Part shown: positions 32,661-45,295 of the stretch, one piece after another
Numbering within the stretch: position 1 is the stretch's first letter
Layout: each line of letters begins with the position of its first letter
Origin: Sipunculus nudus
Lineage: Eukaryota > Annelida > Sipuncula > Golfingiida > Sipunculidae
Reading direction: 5' to 3'
Length of the DNA stretch: 64,000 nt
NCBI GenBank assembly: GCA_026874595.1
Contig: CM049307.1
Location: 96,386,330 to 96,450,329 of the forward strand
Notes under the pieces: generated by a model
The model's database searches: none
Seen by the model: the letters and a program-made list of their open reading frames with translations, nothing else
What the model was told of the DNA's origin: nothing
Translations under genes and position numbers: made by a program

Positions 32661-34747
32661 TAGCTTTTGTAACCCAAATATTTCAGTCCTTAAATTGTCA
32701 AAGTTCGCATAATCCGATATTCTGAGCAAACTTGAACAAAGGCCACCTGAGAATTTTTTTAAACGAAAGTTTTGCTGTAGTAAACTATTGCAGACCCCAG
32801 TTCAATATAAGCTTACTTGGCCACATGACCATGTTCAACTTTCTGTAACTCAAAATCAATGAACCTTATCTTTTCCTATAATGAGGTTGAGATCATTTTT
32901 GTGTAATATAAAAAAAATTGGCTTTACAGTTTAATCAAATAAAGTTTTTCAAAGTAGTGGCGTAAGGAGGCTAAAAATTACTAGCTTTGTGTGACCAACC
33001 TTTGCATAAAATTTTGTTATGCAAGCTCCTTCTGTTTCTGAGATTGTAATGTTAGTATGTTCAAAAGTTCAAATTCCTATAGCACGGCCAAAATTCACCG
33101 AAATGGAACCATTTAAAAAACTTGAAAAAGCTCGCCTCTGGAATCATTGTTGTGAATTATTAAACAAGTTTGCTGAATGATTTCGTCGGAGACTCTCAAT
33201 GGTTTTCTGGCTTTTTCCCTTTTAAATACAAGTTGATGCAGGTGCACAAAAAAAAGCTCAATTCAATAACATTTGACATAAAATTTGGGGGTAATAGTCT
33301 CGGCAAATTCATAGCCCTTCACACACTTTCATTGATCTTATAAACTAGTTAACACCTTATATAAAACAATATATATATTTCATATACCTTGAAGTACCTG
33401 ATTTATCCGAGCCACCTAACCGTGGAAGAGACAGCAGTCTGTTAATGTATAACCACCTTATACCGACTTCAGTTTGTTATTGACACCATAACAACATCGC
33501 CTTTCCTTGGTTGTCAACATCCGGGCTACCATGACTATATTCTGGGAAAGAAACCCCTACTTCGAACACTCGAAAGCCCGGTTGTCAAAGACCACTCGCG
33601 ATGAAATATCTTGTAGGCTCTAACTAGTGTCGCAGGGACTCTTGGTAAACAACACTTGGTAAACATCGTCTTAAAAAATGATCGAACATATGGGAAGGGC
33701 CCATATACCGTGAGGCCATATCAACAAAGCATATGCCATGCCATAGGAACTAACTAATAAAAAATGTGTAAACACTAAAGTTTACCAAACGATTCTTTAT
33801 ACTATCAAGTTTGTGGCGGCTACACTTTCACGCACCTTGATCCAGCGAGCCGCTCTGGCGTCTATCACTTGAATGATAAACGAGCCTGCCATTGATCGGG
33901 TCTAAATCACAGCTGATAATCAAATCAAAAACAAAATGTACGCGATACACAGACTTGATAATATTTGATGACCCGACCCTTCTTTTATTAACTATAAATC
34001 TATTTTTGATTGTTTTTTTTTTAATTAAAAAAAGGTTAGAATCTGAAATAAAAGAAAGTGGAATATAATATCACCACACATTATCAATTAAATTTGATGA
34101 AAATCAAGACTTTAAATACTTTGTAAACATTTGTAAATCATTTAAATCTGTTAAAAAGTTAAGTCATGATTAACCAACTCATTCTGTAAATATAATTTAT
34201 GATTCCCTGCAAAAAAATAGAATTCAGCTTTAATAAACGAATCATTTGCATGCTTATGCAGACGAGTAAAATCAATAAAGCTGTTTTATTAATATATTTA
34301 TTAGTAGTGATAAGAAATGTCTTAGCACTGAAAAAATTTACTTTTTTTAAATTATTCAACTTATGACTTTTCCTGCTGTTACACATTGTAATCAATTACT
34401 AATATAATGTAATTTATATTAAAGTATCACTAGGTGTTTATACTTTTTAAAAATTTACTAACATTTTGGAGACTCATCATTTATCATTAGGTATTGAATC
34501 ATTAAACTGATATTTTTTCAGACCTGTATCATAATCATCATGTAGCGTTGTATGTATAATCATTGTATGTGCACAAGCAAATTTACATGCAGCTAGAACT
34601 AAAACTTAATAATACAAGTATTGTCAAATGGCTGTAGCATTAGGATTTACATTTTCAAGTGCAACAAAGTAAAGTTTTGGCAGGCATACATTTAGCAGTT
34701 GAATATCACCAAATAGTAGGGCCATGTCCTCTAAGCTGTTCAAAGGA

Positions 34748-34750
<3 letters not shown>
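32661..34750. other. Non-coding, with a GC-richer island at 33420-33940
   Basis: The island has more CpG than its surroundings and no frame over 60 codons. It could be an untranslated exon or promoter, but nothing proves that. The rest is AT-rich and featureless to me. Confidence 0.3.

Positions 34751-34796
<46 letters not shown>
34751..34796. repeat. (TA)n microsatellite
   Basis: 46 bp of TA dinucleotides. Confidence 0.95.
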
Positions 34797-34800
<4 letters not shown>

Positions 34801-36366
34801 CAGTAAATAAGTACAGTTTGCATTTACTAGGTGGTCCTTTGTATAAGTCAGGCGTGGATAAATCATTTTGTTTTCATAAAATGCAGGGAACCCTGATTTT
34901 CAATATTTTATTTTCAAATAATGAACATATTTGTTTTATCCGGTTTTTCATCAGCCGATAAGTTCTTGAAAATAACTATTTTTTTTTCAAATGTTTGAAC
35001 TGCTTATTTCTCAAAGAGTAGATACACTCTGTGTTTCTCAATATGAATATCATTTAAAACCCAGAGACCCTATGTCTTGGCATCACTATTATTACTTGCT
35101 GTCCAGACCTTAATTGTATTGCAGATCATAAAATAGCAGATAATGAAGAAAATGAGAAAAAAAAAACAAAAAAAAAAGATTGCTTAAGGAACTCCACTGT
35201 CCTCTTGAAGTCAACCAAAAGACAACATTTTGCTAATATTATCTCTGGATCTTGGTCACGTAAAGGGGGCTCTGTACTAAAGTACAAGTACTTTTTTTTT
35301 ATTTTAAGTAGATGAATTAATTCAAAAACATTTTTTTTCTGAATATATATTGTAATATATATATTATTAGTGCACATCTTGAACTATAAGTCTATTGTAA
35401 TGCTCAGATATTCTAACCATTTTTAGGTTTGCTCATGCTGTATGATAAGAGAGACAGTACTTGTAATGTACTTGATTCTTTCTGATACATCCGTTAAGTA
35501 CAGTAACAAGTACAATTCTGGTACTTGTTTAAAAACAAGCTTAATGGTACCCAGATTTGGCACTTAGAACCTCCTTTATGATTTCGATTTTCCTACATCA
35601 AGCATATTCCATACTTATTATGCATTCTGAAAATTCCCGGTCACCTGAACTTTATCATCTCTAGCTGTAGTCACTTTTGAAAAAAAGTTTGCAAAGAAGC
35701 AATAAAAAAAGTCTAAACAGTGAATGGTTAAATGTGTATGCCATGCATGTACTTGCCCTAGAAGTGATTATCTCCAGATTTTCTCCAGATATCCTCATTT
35801 CAAGGATAACTATAAGTGTGAAACAAATAATAAATTAAGTAAAGTTCACCAACATATGCTGTAACTATTAGACAGTAATGTTAACCATTCCCTCTGTCAT
35901 TTCTAAACTATGGTTTCCAAAGTATTCAAAATGTCACATATTTGTATATTACGGGTTTTTCTTCAGATTAACAATATGTTGCTTATTTGTTATCATTTAT
36001 GTCCATATAAGCCGATTCATTTTATCATAAGTGAAAGATTATGAAAACATTCGAGTCCCTGAAATTTGAGAAAGTACACAATTTGTACTTATCTGATTAG
36101 AGTGGAGCATTAATGAAAAGGTTTGCTTTTGATACAATAGCCCTCAGCAGTCTTTGGAACATTTGACAGTTAACAAAAGTAATCATAGCATTTCCTCTTT
36201 CAATTGTATACTTTAAATGAAAAGGTTTTCATATTAAGTACATGCAATCAGGTCAGTGATGGTGTGTATGTACAGGGTTCATACACTTCCAGCAAATCAA
36301 AATTTAATGACTTTTTCATAACTTTTTAAGTACTGATATTTAAAATCTCAAAAATCATGACTTTTT
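34797..36366. other. Non-coding, nothing recognised
   Basis: AT-rich, without exon-like or repeat-like structure that I can identify. Confidence 0.4.
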
Positions 36367-36758
36367 AAGGACGTACGACGCTTATGAAGAAAAAAATTGC
36401 TAATACGGTCTAAATGGCCGAAACTGCAAGTATAAAATGGCTATCGTCTCAAAGCTCTGTCGTTCCACAGATCGGGTTCGGCTCTCGATTGCATGGCATG
36501 GCTGGGTCTCCGCTGCTGGGATCGGTGAAGGGAATGTAGGTTGCTTCTGTCTCTGTGGGTGCTGCGGCTTTCCTGTAAATTCACCGGTGCGGGTTAAACG
36601 GTGGCGGTCTCTCGCGGCTTTCTGCTTGGCTTGGTGGAATCACGTCTGTTGGCTGTGAGAACTATGCTTAGGGAGCGCACAGGGCTAGGGTCTTGACCAC
36701 AGCAACCTGTAGCTGCTCGACCAGCGAAAAACAACTTGCATCAAATAAGGACGTACGA
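36367..36758 (+). mobile_element. GC-rich 368-bp insertion with 12-bp target duplications
   Basis: AAGGACGTACGA occurs exactly at 36367-36378 and 36747-36758. The 368 bp between are much richer in GC than their surroundings and end 'acttgcatcaaat'. Size, long target duplication and AT-ended tail suggest a SINE or similar retroposed RNA. 'GGGTTCGGCTCTCG' near 36474 is only a weak B-box match. The 73-codon ORF inside is not convincing. Confidence 0.65.
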
Positions 36759-37667
36759 ACCCTGATGTATTTTAAATCCCAACTGTAGTTGGCAGTTTTA
36801 GCCACTGGACTTCCATATCTGTTGATTTTTGCTTTATACGACAAATTTATCTGACCATCATATATCCGTTCAATTTAAACACTAACTTTTCATTGACATA
36901 CTCATTCTAGATTCAGATGATAGGGGTAACGTCATGACGCGAACATCATGGAAATGCAACAATTCTCTCTCACCTGTCACCTGCGATTTAGATAGCTGGT
37001 CCTTGCTGTGCATAAGATCTGCTACAATGAATATACTGGCCATAATAACCTCGACTTAGTATCTTTATTTTCCTTTGGCATGTTTTATAATTTATTTTTC
37101 ATGAGTGTTATTCGTGCTCATTCAGATCAGAACCAATCAATATCGCACAGGTATTTTCGTAACTTTTTCCTTTTTTTTTTTTTACAAATTCAGCCAATTC
37201 TGGCTCTGGTAACATCTGATATAAACATTTCTGCACCTCCTCCAGTACACTAAGAACAATTTGTTTTTATCATTCACATATAAGACATTTAATACGCTGG
37301 TGCTTTAAATAAACTAAATGTTTTATGGCAGACTAGTGCAGAGGTGGGCCAACTTCTCCATCAGGGTCAATGGAACATCCATAAGTTTTCTAGTAGATCA
37401 CATCTGACAAAAATATATTTACTAAATAATAAGTATTAATACAAGTGTTTTATTTGATAAATAGGAAGTTTAAAAGATAATACTGAATACAATGTAATGT
37501 TACATGCTTTATCCTAAACCTGTATAAAGCTATAAATGTCTTTGTATTCTCGTTAAGTCATCGGTTCTGGATCCAGGCCATCCTTCAGAAGGACCGATAC
37601 TGTAGAGACAGAACTTGTGAACAATTTTCAAGGAAAAATTAAGGTTACAAGTCTTCCTTGGGCTCAA

Positions 37668-37880
37668 GCTTCTGTGGCTCATGGTTACAGCACAGGGCTC
37701 AAAGCCCGGAGATCGCGAGTTCGAATCTCAGCCGAGGCGGTGGGTTTTTCACGGTCGGCCCCTGCCCAGGGTGAGCGCTTTGCAAGCTTAGTGGGGAGAC
37801 TCTGCCCAACCCATTGTGAATTTGGGCCAAGGCAGGCACATTAAATCTGTTACATGCACTCCTTTCCCGCATGAATGGAC
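37668..37880 (+). repeat. tRNA-derived SINE
   Basis: A box GTGGCTCATGGTTACAGC (~37674) and B box GAGTTCGAATCTC (~37718) are about 31 bases apart, as in a tRNA. A tRNA-unrelated body follows ('ttcacggtcggcccctgcccagg'). It is not a functional tRNA because the 3' half does not close the acceptor stem. The 75-codon ORF covering it is a by-product. Confidence 0.8.
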
Positions 37881-38023
37881 GGATACAAGATGAAATCTAA
37901 ATATTAACAACTAGACATTTCTTGAGTATCCCCAGACATAGTAAGGCCGCCCCCCCACCCCCTTTAAGAATAGGCCCCCATTTTTAGCAGCATATACTGA
38001 CACTTGGCATGCAATTATTGTTT

Positions 38024-39450
38024 CTTCAATCTATCAATCCACAATCTTTTTGAAGATGTTGGTCCTGCAACCTTTGACCTCATGACCCCAAAATCAATTG
38101 GGGTCTTGCTTTTTCAACGGGACATATATAAGTCAAGTTTGAAATCTATACATCAATAAAAGCAGGAATTATCATCCAGAAACTAATTTTTTTACAGATG
38201 GCTCCTGTGGCCTTGACCTTTGACCCCAAAATTGATATTGATCATCCACTTTTATATATAAATCAACAGAGGTCTAGATTTATTGATGGGCCATATATAA
38301 GTCAGGTTTGAAATCCATATATTAATCCAAGCTTGAATTATCATCTCGGGAACTAATTTTGGACAGATGGCTCCTATGACCTTCACCTTTGAACTTGAGA
38401 CCTCAAAATTGACAGGTGTCTTCCTCTATTGGCAGAGAAACTGTATGTGCAAGATGAAAGATCTGAGATGAAATGTTTGGCTGAAAATGCATCCACAATC
38501 TTTTTAAAGATGTCCTGTGACCTTGACCTTAAACCTCATGACCCCAAAATCAATTTGGGTCTTGCTTTTCCAATGGGACATATACAAGTCAAGTTTAAAA
38601 TCTATACATCAATAAAAGCAGGAATTATCATCCAGAAACTAATTTTTGGACAGATGGCTCCTGTGACCTTCACCTTTGACCTTGTGACCTCAAAATTAAT
38701 AGGGTTCTCCCTCTCTTGGCAGGTTAACTATATGTGCAAGATGAAATATCTGAGATGAAATGTTTGGCTGAAAATGCATCCACTTCTTTTAAAAGATGTC
38801 CTGTGACCTTGACCTTTGACCTCATGACCCCAAAATCAATTCGGTCTTGCTTTTCCAATGGGTCATATACAAGTATAGTTTGAAATCAATACATCAATAA
38901 AAGCAGGAATTATCATCCAGAAACTAATTTTTGGACAGATGGCTCCTGTGACCTTCACCTTTGACCTTGTGACCTCAAAATTGATAGGGGTCTTCCTCTA
39001 TTGGCAGATGAACTATATGTGCAAGATGAAAGGTCTGAGATGAAATGTTTGGCTGAAAATGCATCCACAATCTTTTTAAAGATGTGTCCTGTGACCTTGA
39101 CCTTTGACCTCATGACCCCAAAATCAATTGGAGTCTTGCTTTTTCAATGGGACATATATAGGTCGAGTTTGAAATCAATACATCAATAAAAGCAGGAATT
39201 ATCATCCAGAAACTAATTTTTTGACAGATAGCTGTGGCCTTGACCTTTGACCCTGTGACCCCAAAACTGATATGGATCATCCACTATTGGCAAGTGAGCT
39301 ATATATTCAAGATGGAAGACCTGGGATGAAAGTTTGGCTTAAAATGCATCCACAGTTTCTTTTAAGATGCGAGTCCAGTGACCTTGACCTCATGAACCTA
39401 GAACCTATAGGGTTCTTACTTTAGTGGTGGGCTATACATAAGTCACGTTT
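38024..39450 (+). repeat. 286-bp tandem array rich in TGACCT half-sites
   Basis: 'aactatatgtgcaagatg' recurs at 38438, 38725, 39010 and 39299, so the period is 285-289 bp over about five units. Each unit has two blocks of TGACCT-type half-sites, such as TGACCTTGACCTTTGACCT, and a 'ccaaaatcaattgg' stretch. Similar 'tgaccttgacctttgacc' repeats are widespread in marine invertebrate genomes. The 109- and 62-codon ORFs are repeat readings. Confidence 0.85.
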
Positions 39451-40010
39451 GAAATCCATATGGCTATCAACACTGGAGATATCATAAGAGGTGTGTGATT
39501 TTCACCAAATATGGACACATTAAAGGTCAAGGCCACTCATGGTAAAGGTCATGACCTAAATGTAAATAGACCTCATCTATAACCCATCTCTCTACATGTG
39601 CATAATATGAAAGAAATCTGTCCATTAGTTTTTGACTTATAATGCTTACAGTACTGTCAAGTGGCAATTATAGGGGTATTAAAAGGCGTAAAAACAAGAA
39701 AAGGATAATAAGTGGGGCCACCAGTTTCCGGTATATCACAAGGCTATCCAAGATCTTCGGTAACCTTGATTTTTGGACAAGTCAATGCAAGCTTACTTGA
39801 GATATTTAAGAATTTGTATTATTTTCAGCAAAAATGGACCTATTCAAGGTCAAGGTCACTCTCCTAGCATAGGTCATCGTCCCCTTACCTATATCTATAC
39901 AAATGTAAAGTTTGAAAACAAGGGACCTATGGGTCACGACGCTCAGCTGTTATATATGATAAAAAAATATTATTTCGAAATGAGGCACATGCAGGTTTGT
40001 GTGGTAATAA
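39451..40010 (+). repeat. Repeat tail ending in 'agggacctatgggtcacgac'
   Basis: A diverged continuation of the preceding array. It ends in the motif found again at 48517, and inverted at the end of the intron repeat near 7725. No coding content. Confidence 0.5.
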
Positions 40011-40599
40011 ATATCAACTGTATTATGAGTTGTTGTTTAGCTTATTTATGATTTTGATAGTTCCTTTGGAGACTGGGAAGAGGATTGATTTCATCTATTT
40101 TATTAACAAATGGAGTATTATTGTCACACAGATTTTTACTTGGCGATATAACTTATAAGCAGAACATAAAATATAAGAGTTTAACTATTTATTAAAAAAA
40201 ATTACAAATATTGTCCCAAATATAATTTTTATTAAAAATAATAAGAGAATCATATGATCTTTTAAAATGAAATATAACTGAAATGATTATTAAAATAATA
40301 TTAAAGAATATATTCATGAATGCATTTTGAAAGTATTTGCACGAGTATTCATATACTTTCATTTTTACCTGAATTCCCATTCTTTATGCAAGAAATTTTA
40401 TAGTGGAGTACAAAATCATATTCGTATTTAAATACAATTACAAAGTATTCGCACCATGTCTGGTATTTATTCAGTTTTCACCAAACAATGATGTTGAGAA
40501 TCCAGAATATATAAAATTCACACATTTAAATAATGATCATAAGTACCTGGTTTTATGGCTTTTATTTATGTTAAAAAATGAACTGTAAAAAAATCATTT

Positions 40600-42486
40600 T
40601 GGACGAATTTCACATCAATGTACACACTAGACACAGTAGGAATCTAGATTAATATTATCAACTGCATCTTTGTCTATCATTAATTTCCTTCATATGATCC
40701 CTAATGATTAGTAATGAATAATATGATTTACTTCTTTATCATTAAAACTGAATTGAAAAATGCCATAGGTGACTGCATGGTGTTATTTGGAATACGTGAC
40801 ATTCTACCCATCGATACAAGATTCTTATATCATCAGTAACTGCAAGTTAATTTCCTGTTATTATAAACTAACAAATTCCTTTTCTATTTTTATTTAATTT
40901 GTTATTAAAAACCAATAAAAATTTATTAATTTATTGTTTATTGTTATGTTGTTGGTTAAAACTACTAGATGAGTTGGGTTGGACACCTGGATCAACTGTG
41001 GCTGGCCATAAGCTGCCTGGATTCCGTGTATGCCTCGCCTCAAGCATGCATAATACAGGTGACTCAAGAGGGGCTGGAGAGAGCCAAAGTCTGACAGGGT
41101 CTCATAAAAAACATTAATAAAAGCTACAATTTTTGGCCAATTTCTTTCAGCTTTCTGAACTAAAAAGCTGAAATCCTTATGTATGCATGATATGAAAATT
41201 ATATCAACAGTGCTCACGGGAAACAAACGTGCCATGGTCACAGTTGGGCAAAATTTAAGGTACTAATTTTATATTTATACTAATAACTTATAAAATTTGA
41301 AAAATTCAGAACTAATTTCGGGTATTCAATTGAATCTTGATTAAATAATGTTACATCCCTGACAAAAAAAATCTCTAGCTTCAGCAATGCCCTTGTTAAG
41401 GGAGTAAATAGATTTCTTGATTTTTTACAAAGTGCATTATGTTTGGGCCCATAACTTAAAACAATTACGCAATACTGACATCATTCTGGCATGTGCATAG
41501 AGATTGAAAAATATGTATATTACTTATGATTAAAGTCAGATCAGTGGTTTTGATATTAGGCAGTCTTACAGTGTAACAATGGGTTTTTAATGGAAAAATG
41601 AAGTTTTTCATTAATATCTCGAAGGTATTAAGTCCTAGTGACCAAATTCTTGGCATGGTAGGGGATTTTGGAGACATCTAACTGTATGCCGAATTTAAGG
41701 AACTTAGAGCTGAAGCTGGGGAGCTGAGCTCTTGCAAACTGCATAACACTAGCTTGATGTAATTAATATGTTACATGGTGCTTGAAAACTTGAATAAAAT
41801 CTACAGTTTTTGATCAACTGGTTTCAAATTTTTGGTGTTAACAGTTGAAATGCTAACAAAAACATGCTGTGAAAATTAAATCCACAGTACTTACAGGAAA
41901 AAAAACGTGCCATGGTCAAATTTTGGCAAAATTTTTATTAATATTTTAAAAAATTTAAAAGATTTTCATCTAATTTTGGGTATACAATTGAATTTTGATT
42001 GATTAAAGTTATATTACTGGAAAAAAGGTCCATAGCTTTAACATTTTTTGTGTTAAGTGATCAAATATCTTTCCTGAATTTTTACAAAATGCATTATGTT
42101 TGGGCCCATAACTTTTTAAAATTAAATAATACAGACATAATTTCTAGCATGTACATAGGAACTATATAGAGGAATATTTATGGTAAATATGAGGAAAAAC
42201 AGATGAGTGGTTTTGATATTAGGCAGTCCTGAAGTGTGAAAATAGGTTTTTAATAAAAAAAATTGAGGTTTTTCCTTAATTTCTCAAAGAAACGAAGTTG
42301 CAAAGACCCAGTTTTCGGCTTGGTGGGAGATCTTGGGGCATCTAACATTATGCCGAATTTTGGATTCCTAGGTCTTACGGTTTCAAAACGTGCCACATCT
42401 ACGGACGGACGGACGGACAGACGGACGGACGACGGACAATGGACCACGACTATAGCTCAGATGACTTTTAGTCAGCTGAGCTAAAA
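40600..42486 (+). repeat. ~1.9-kb dispersed repeat, copy A, with internal dimer
   Basis: It aligns in order with 50590-52540. Landmarks are 'atcaactgcatc', 'gtgactgcatggtgttattt', 'caagcatgcataat', 'gtgccatggtca', 'ttgatcaactggtttcaaatt' and an ACGG-rich end, then 'caatggaccacgactatagc' and 'cagctgagctaa'. Two internal units of ~680 bp start near 41230 and 41908. No frame over 120 codons, so the class is unknown; it may be the end of a larger element. Confidence 0.65.
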
Positions 42487-43692
42487 ATTTAACAGATTTT
42501 GATCTAATTTTGGGTTACAATTTAATTTTGATTAATTAAAGATATATTACTGGAAAAATGTCCATAGCTTTAAAATGTTTTGTGTTAAGTGATCAAATAT
42601 CTTTCCTGATTTTTTACAAAATGCATTATGTTTGAGCCCATAATTTTTTTAAATCATATAATACAGACCTAATATCTGGCATGTACATAGGAACTATATA
42701 GAGGAATATTTATGGTAAATATGATGAAAAAAAACAGGTGAGTGGTTTCGTAATTAGGCTGTCCTGAAATGTGAAAATAGGTTTTTAATAAAAAATTGAG
42801 ATTTTTCCTTAATTTCTTAAAGGAACAAAGTCGCATAGACCCAGTTTTTAGCTTGGTAGGAGATCTTGGGGACATCTAACACTATGCCAACAACCTTGGG
42901 AGCATACAGAGCTGCACTGAATGACCAACAGTGACCACAGTGGACTGCTTGACAATGTAAGGGAATATAACAAGAGCCTCCAAAAATTCAATAACTAGCT
43001 TAATTTTGCAGCTTTTATTTTCAAATTTCAGATTTTACCAGATTAAATCCTTATTTGTACATGCTGTGAAAATAAGATCAACAGTACTTACAGGAAAAAA
43101 ACGTGCCATGGTCAAAGTTGGGCAAAATTTAAGGTACCAATTTTTTATTTTTTGTTAATATTTAAAAAATTTCAAAGATTTTGATCTAATTTTGGGTATA
43201 CAATTTAATTTTGATTAATTAAAGTTATATTACTTGAAAAAAAAAGTCCATAGCTTTAACATGTTTTGTGTTAAGTGATCAAATATCTTTCCCAATTTTT
43301 TACAAAATGCATTATGTTTGGGCCCATAACCTTTTAAAATTATACAATAGAGACCTAATTTCTGGCATGTACATAGGAACTGTATAGAGGAATATTTATG
43401 GAAAATATGAGGAAAAACAGATGAGTGGTTTTGATAATAGGAAGTCCTGAAGTGTGAAAACAGGTTTTTAATAAAAAAAAAATGAGGTTTTTCCTTAATT
43501 TCTCAAACGATCGAAGTCGCAAAGACCCAGTTTTCGGCTTGGTAGGAGATCTTGGGGACATCTAACATTATGCAGAATTTTGGATTCCTAGGTCTTACAG
43601 TTTCAAAACGTGCCACATCTACGGACGGACGGACGGACGACGGACAATGGACCACGACTATAGCTCGGATGACTTATAGTCAGCTGAGCTAA
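42487..43692 (+). repeat. Further units of the same repeat
   Basis: A truncated unit (42487-42890) and a fuller one (43010-43692) with the same internal order and the same ACGG-rich end at 43620-43690. They follow copy A head to tail. Confidence 0.65.
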
Positions 43693-45165
43693 AAATCAGT
43701 GAAATATTTTTTGAGTTATCCCGCTCACAAGGTTTTTCTGCGGTGGCGGCGGCGGGACTGTCGTGAAACCATAGTATCCCGACTTTGTCTGGTGATACAA
43801 ATATTGTCCACTTTTCTTTTACATATTTGTTCCCAGAACAAAATGCATTTTTAGGTCTCCCTCTCCCTGCGTCATTTCTTGTGAACGCGATTACTTTTGA
43901 ACATTTTTTCATGATATATGAAAGTTAAATTGTTTCTACCAATATATCGTTTGATTTCGAAAACCGCTAACCTTGACCTTCATTATCAATGTCAAATAGG
44001 CCAAATAAGATTTTTTTGTGACTCCTAGAACTTTGGGAAGTACCGCATATTTTTTCCTCAAATTTGAAACACCAATTGTGTCAACCAAATTCTTTGAAAA
44101 GTTTGACAACTGGTGACCTTGACCTTCAAGGTCAAATCAGCCGGAATATAAATTATTTTCGAAAGCTAAAACTTTTGAACCACTCAATATATTTTGCAAG
44201 AAATTTGACTTGTTAAAGGTCATTGTTTTTAAATTGCCGGAGAATGCTCCGATCTCGGGGTGGGGGGGGGGGGGGGCAGTTAATTTGCCAAGCATTTTAA
44301 ATTTCATCAGGTAATATCAGGGGATTTGTTTTCTTGAAATGCTAAGAATCCCGTTTCGCGAGTTGCGCACTTTACCATAAACTTACTTTCCCCGCGAATG
44401 GAAACAGACCACGTGTCGATGTGTCCGATCTTCATGGCGATCTTGACAGACGGGAATATTTTCCGAATTCCCTTCTTTTTCATTTATTACACAGCTCTAT
44501 TTTTGCAGATGAGTAAAAGTTTGCTTTCACCTTATGTTACAGAATGTGAAGGGGAAGAAAGGCCGGTTTGATTTTACATGGTGTACCAGAAACTGATAAA
44601 TCTGGATATGTTGCTACAAAGACGACCAAGATGAAATGCGTTAGTCACTTCCAATGGGCGAAGGTCTGCTCCTTTCCCACGAGACCTGACGATGAATTAT
44701 ACATCAGGCAGTCTCTCCAGTCTTGGTCGAGATAAATTCATGGACCAGGTGGGGCGACCAGGATATGAATGGAATAAAACAGAAAACCTTATACAGTGTC
44801 ATGATTTATTTGTACAAGTTCTGTGATTACAAGATGCAAAGGAAAGACAATATAATGAACATATAAGCATACACACATGCACACCTTTGGTAAAAGTGGA
44901 TTGTACTTGGTACTGGGCCATGCGCCACATTCGGCTTTTACATTTGATTGGTAACCTTTTTGCGATCTGTTCCCAAGGAATCTCGGCACCCGTCTTTCTG
45001 ATCAGGTAGCAAGGAAAAAGAATGGCCAATATACAGATTTAACTTGCACTATTTTGCTGTCCCAATTTTGCCGAGTTTATGCCACCATATATACTAAAAA
45101 TAAATACATGTCACAAGTTCGTTGCATTTTTGCATAAATTGATTCCCCCCACATCCATTACACGC
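43693..45165. other. Non-coding, mixed
   Basis: It contains diverged 'ggtgaccttgaccttcaaggtc' sequence (43965-44150) and a 15-base G run (44262-44276). A GC-richer stretch at 44390-44760 has an acceptor-like TATGTTACAG but no frame that stays open. No gene can be supported. Confidence 0.35.
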
Positions 45166-45221
45166 ACTCTCTCTCTCTCTCTTTCTATCTCTCTCATGCA
45201 CTACATGCTTACTTTTATGGC

Positions 45222-45294
<73 letters not shown>
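45166..45294. repeat. (CT)n then (TA)n microsatellites
   Basis: CT-rich run at 45166-45195, then 70 bp of TA at 45225-45294. Confidence 0.95.

Positions 45295-45295
<1 letters not shown>

Noticed and set aside
37617-37844. tRNA gene or 75-codon protein
   Set aside because: The A and B boxes are clear but the cloverleaf does not close and a SINE body follows. The frame is a by-product of the SINE.
38024-39450. CRISPR-like regular array
   Set aside because: The period is 286 bp with no short spacers or identical short repeats, and the genome is eukaryotic. It is a satellite-like tandem repeat.
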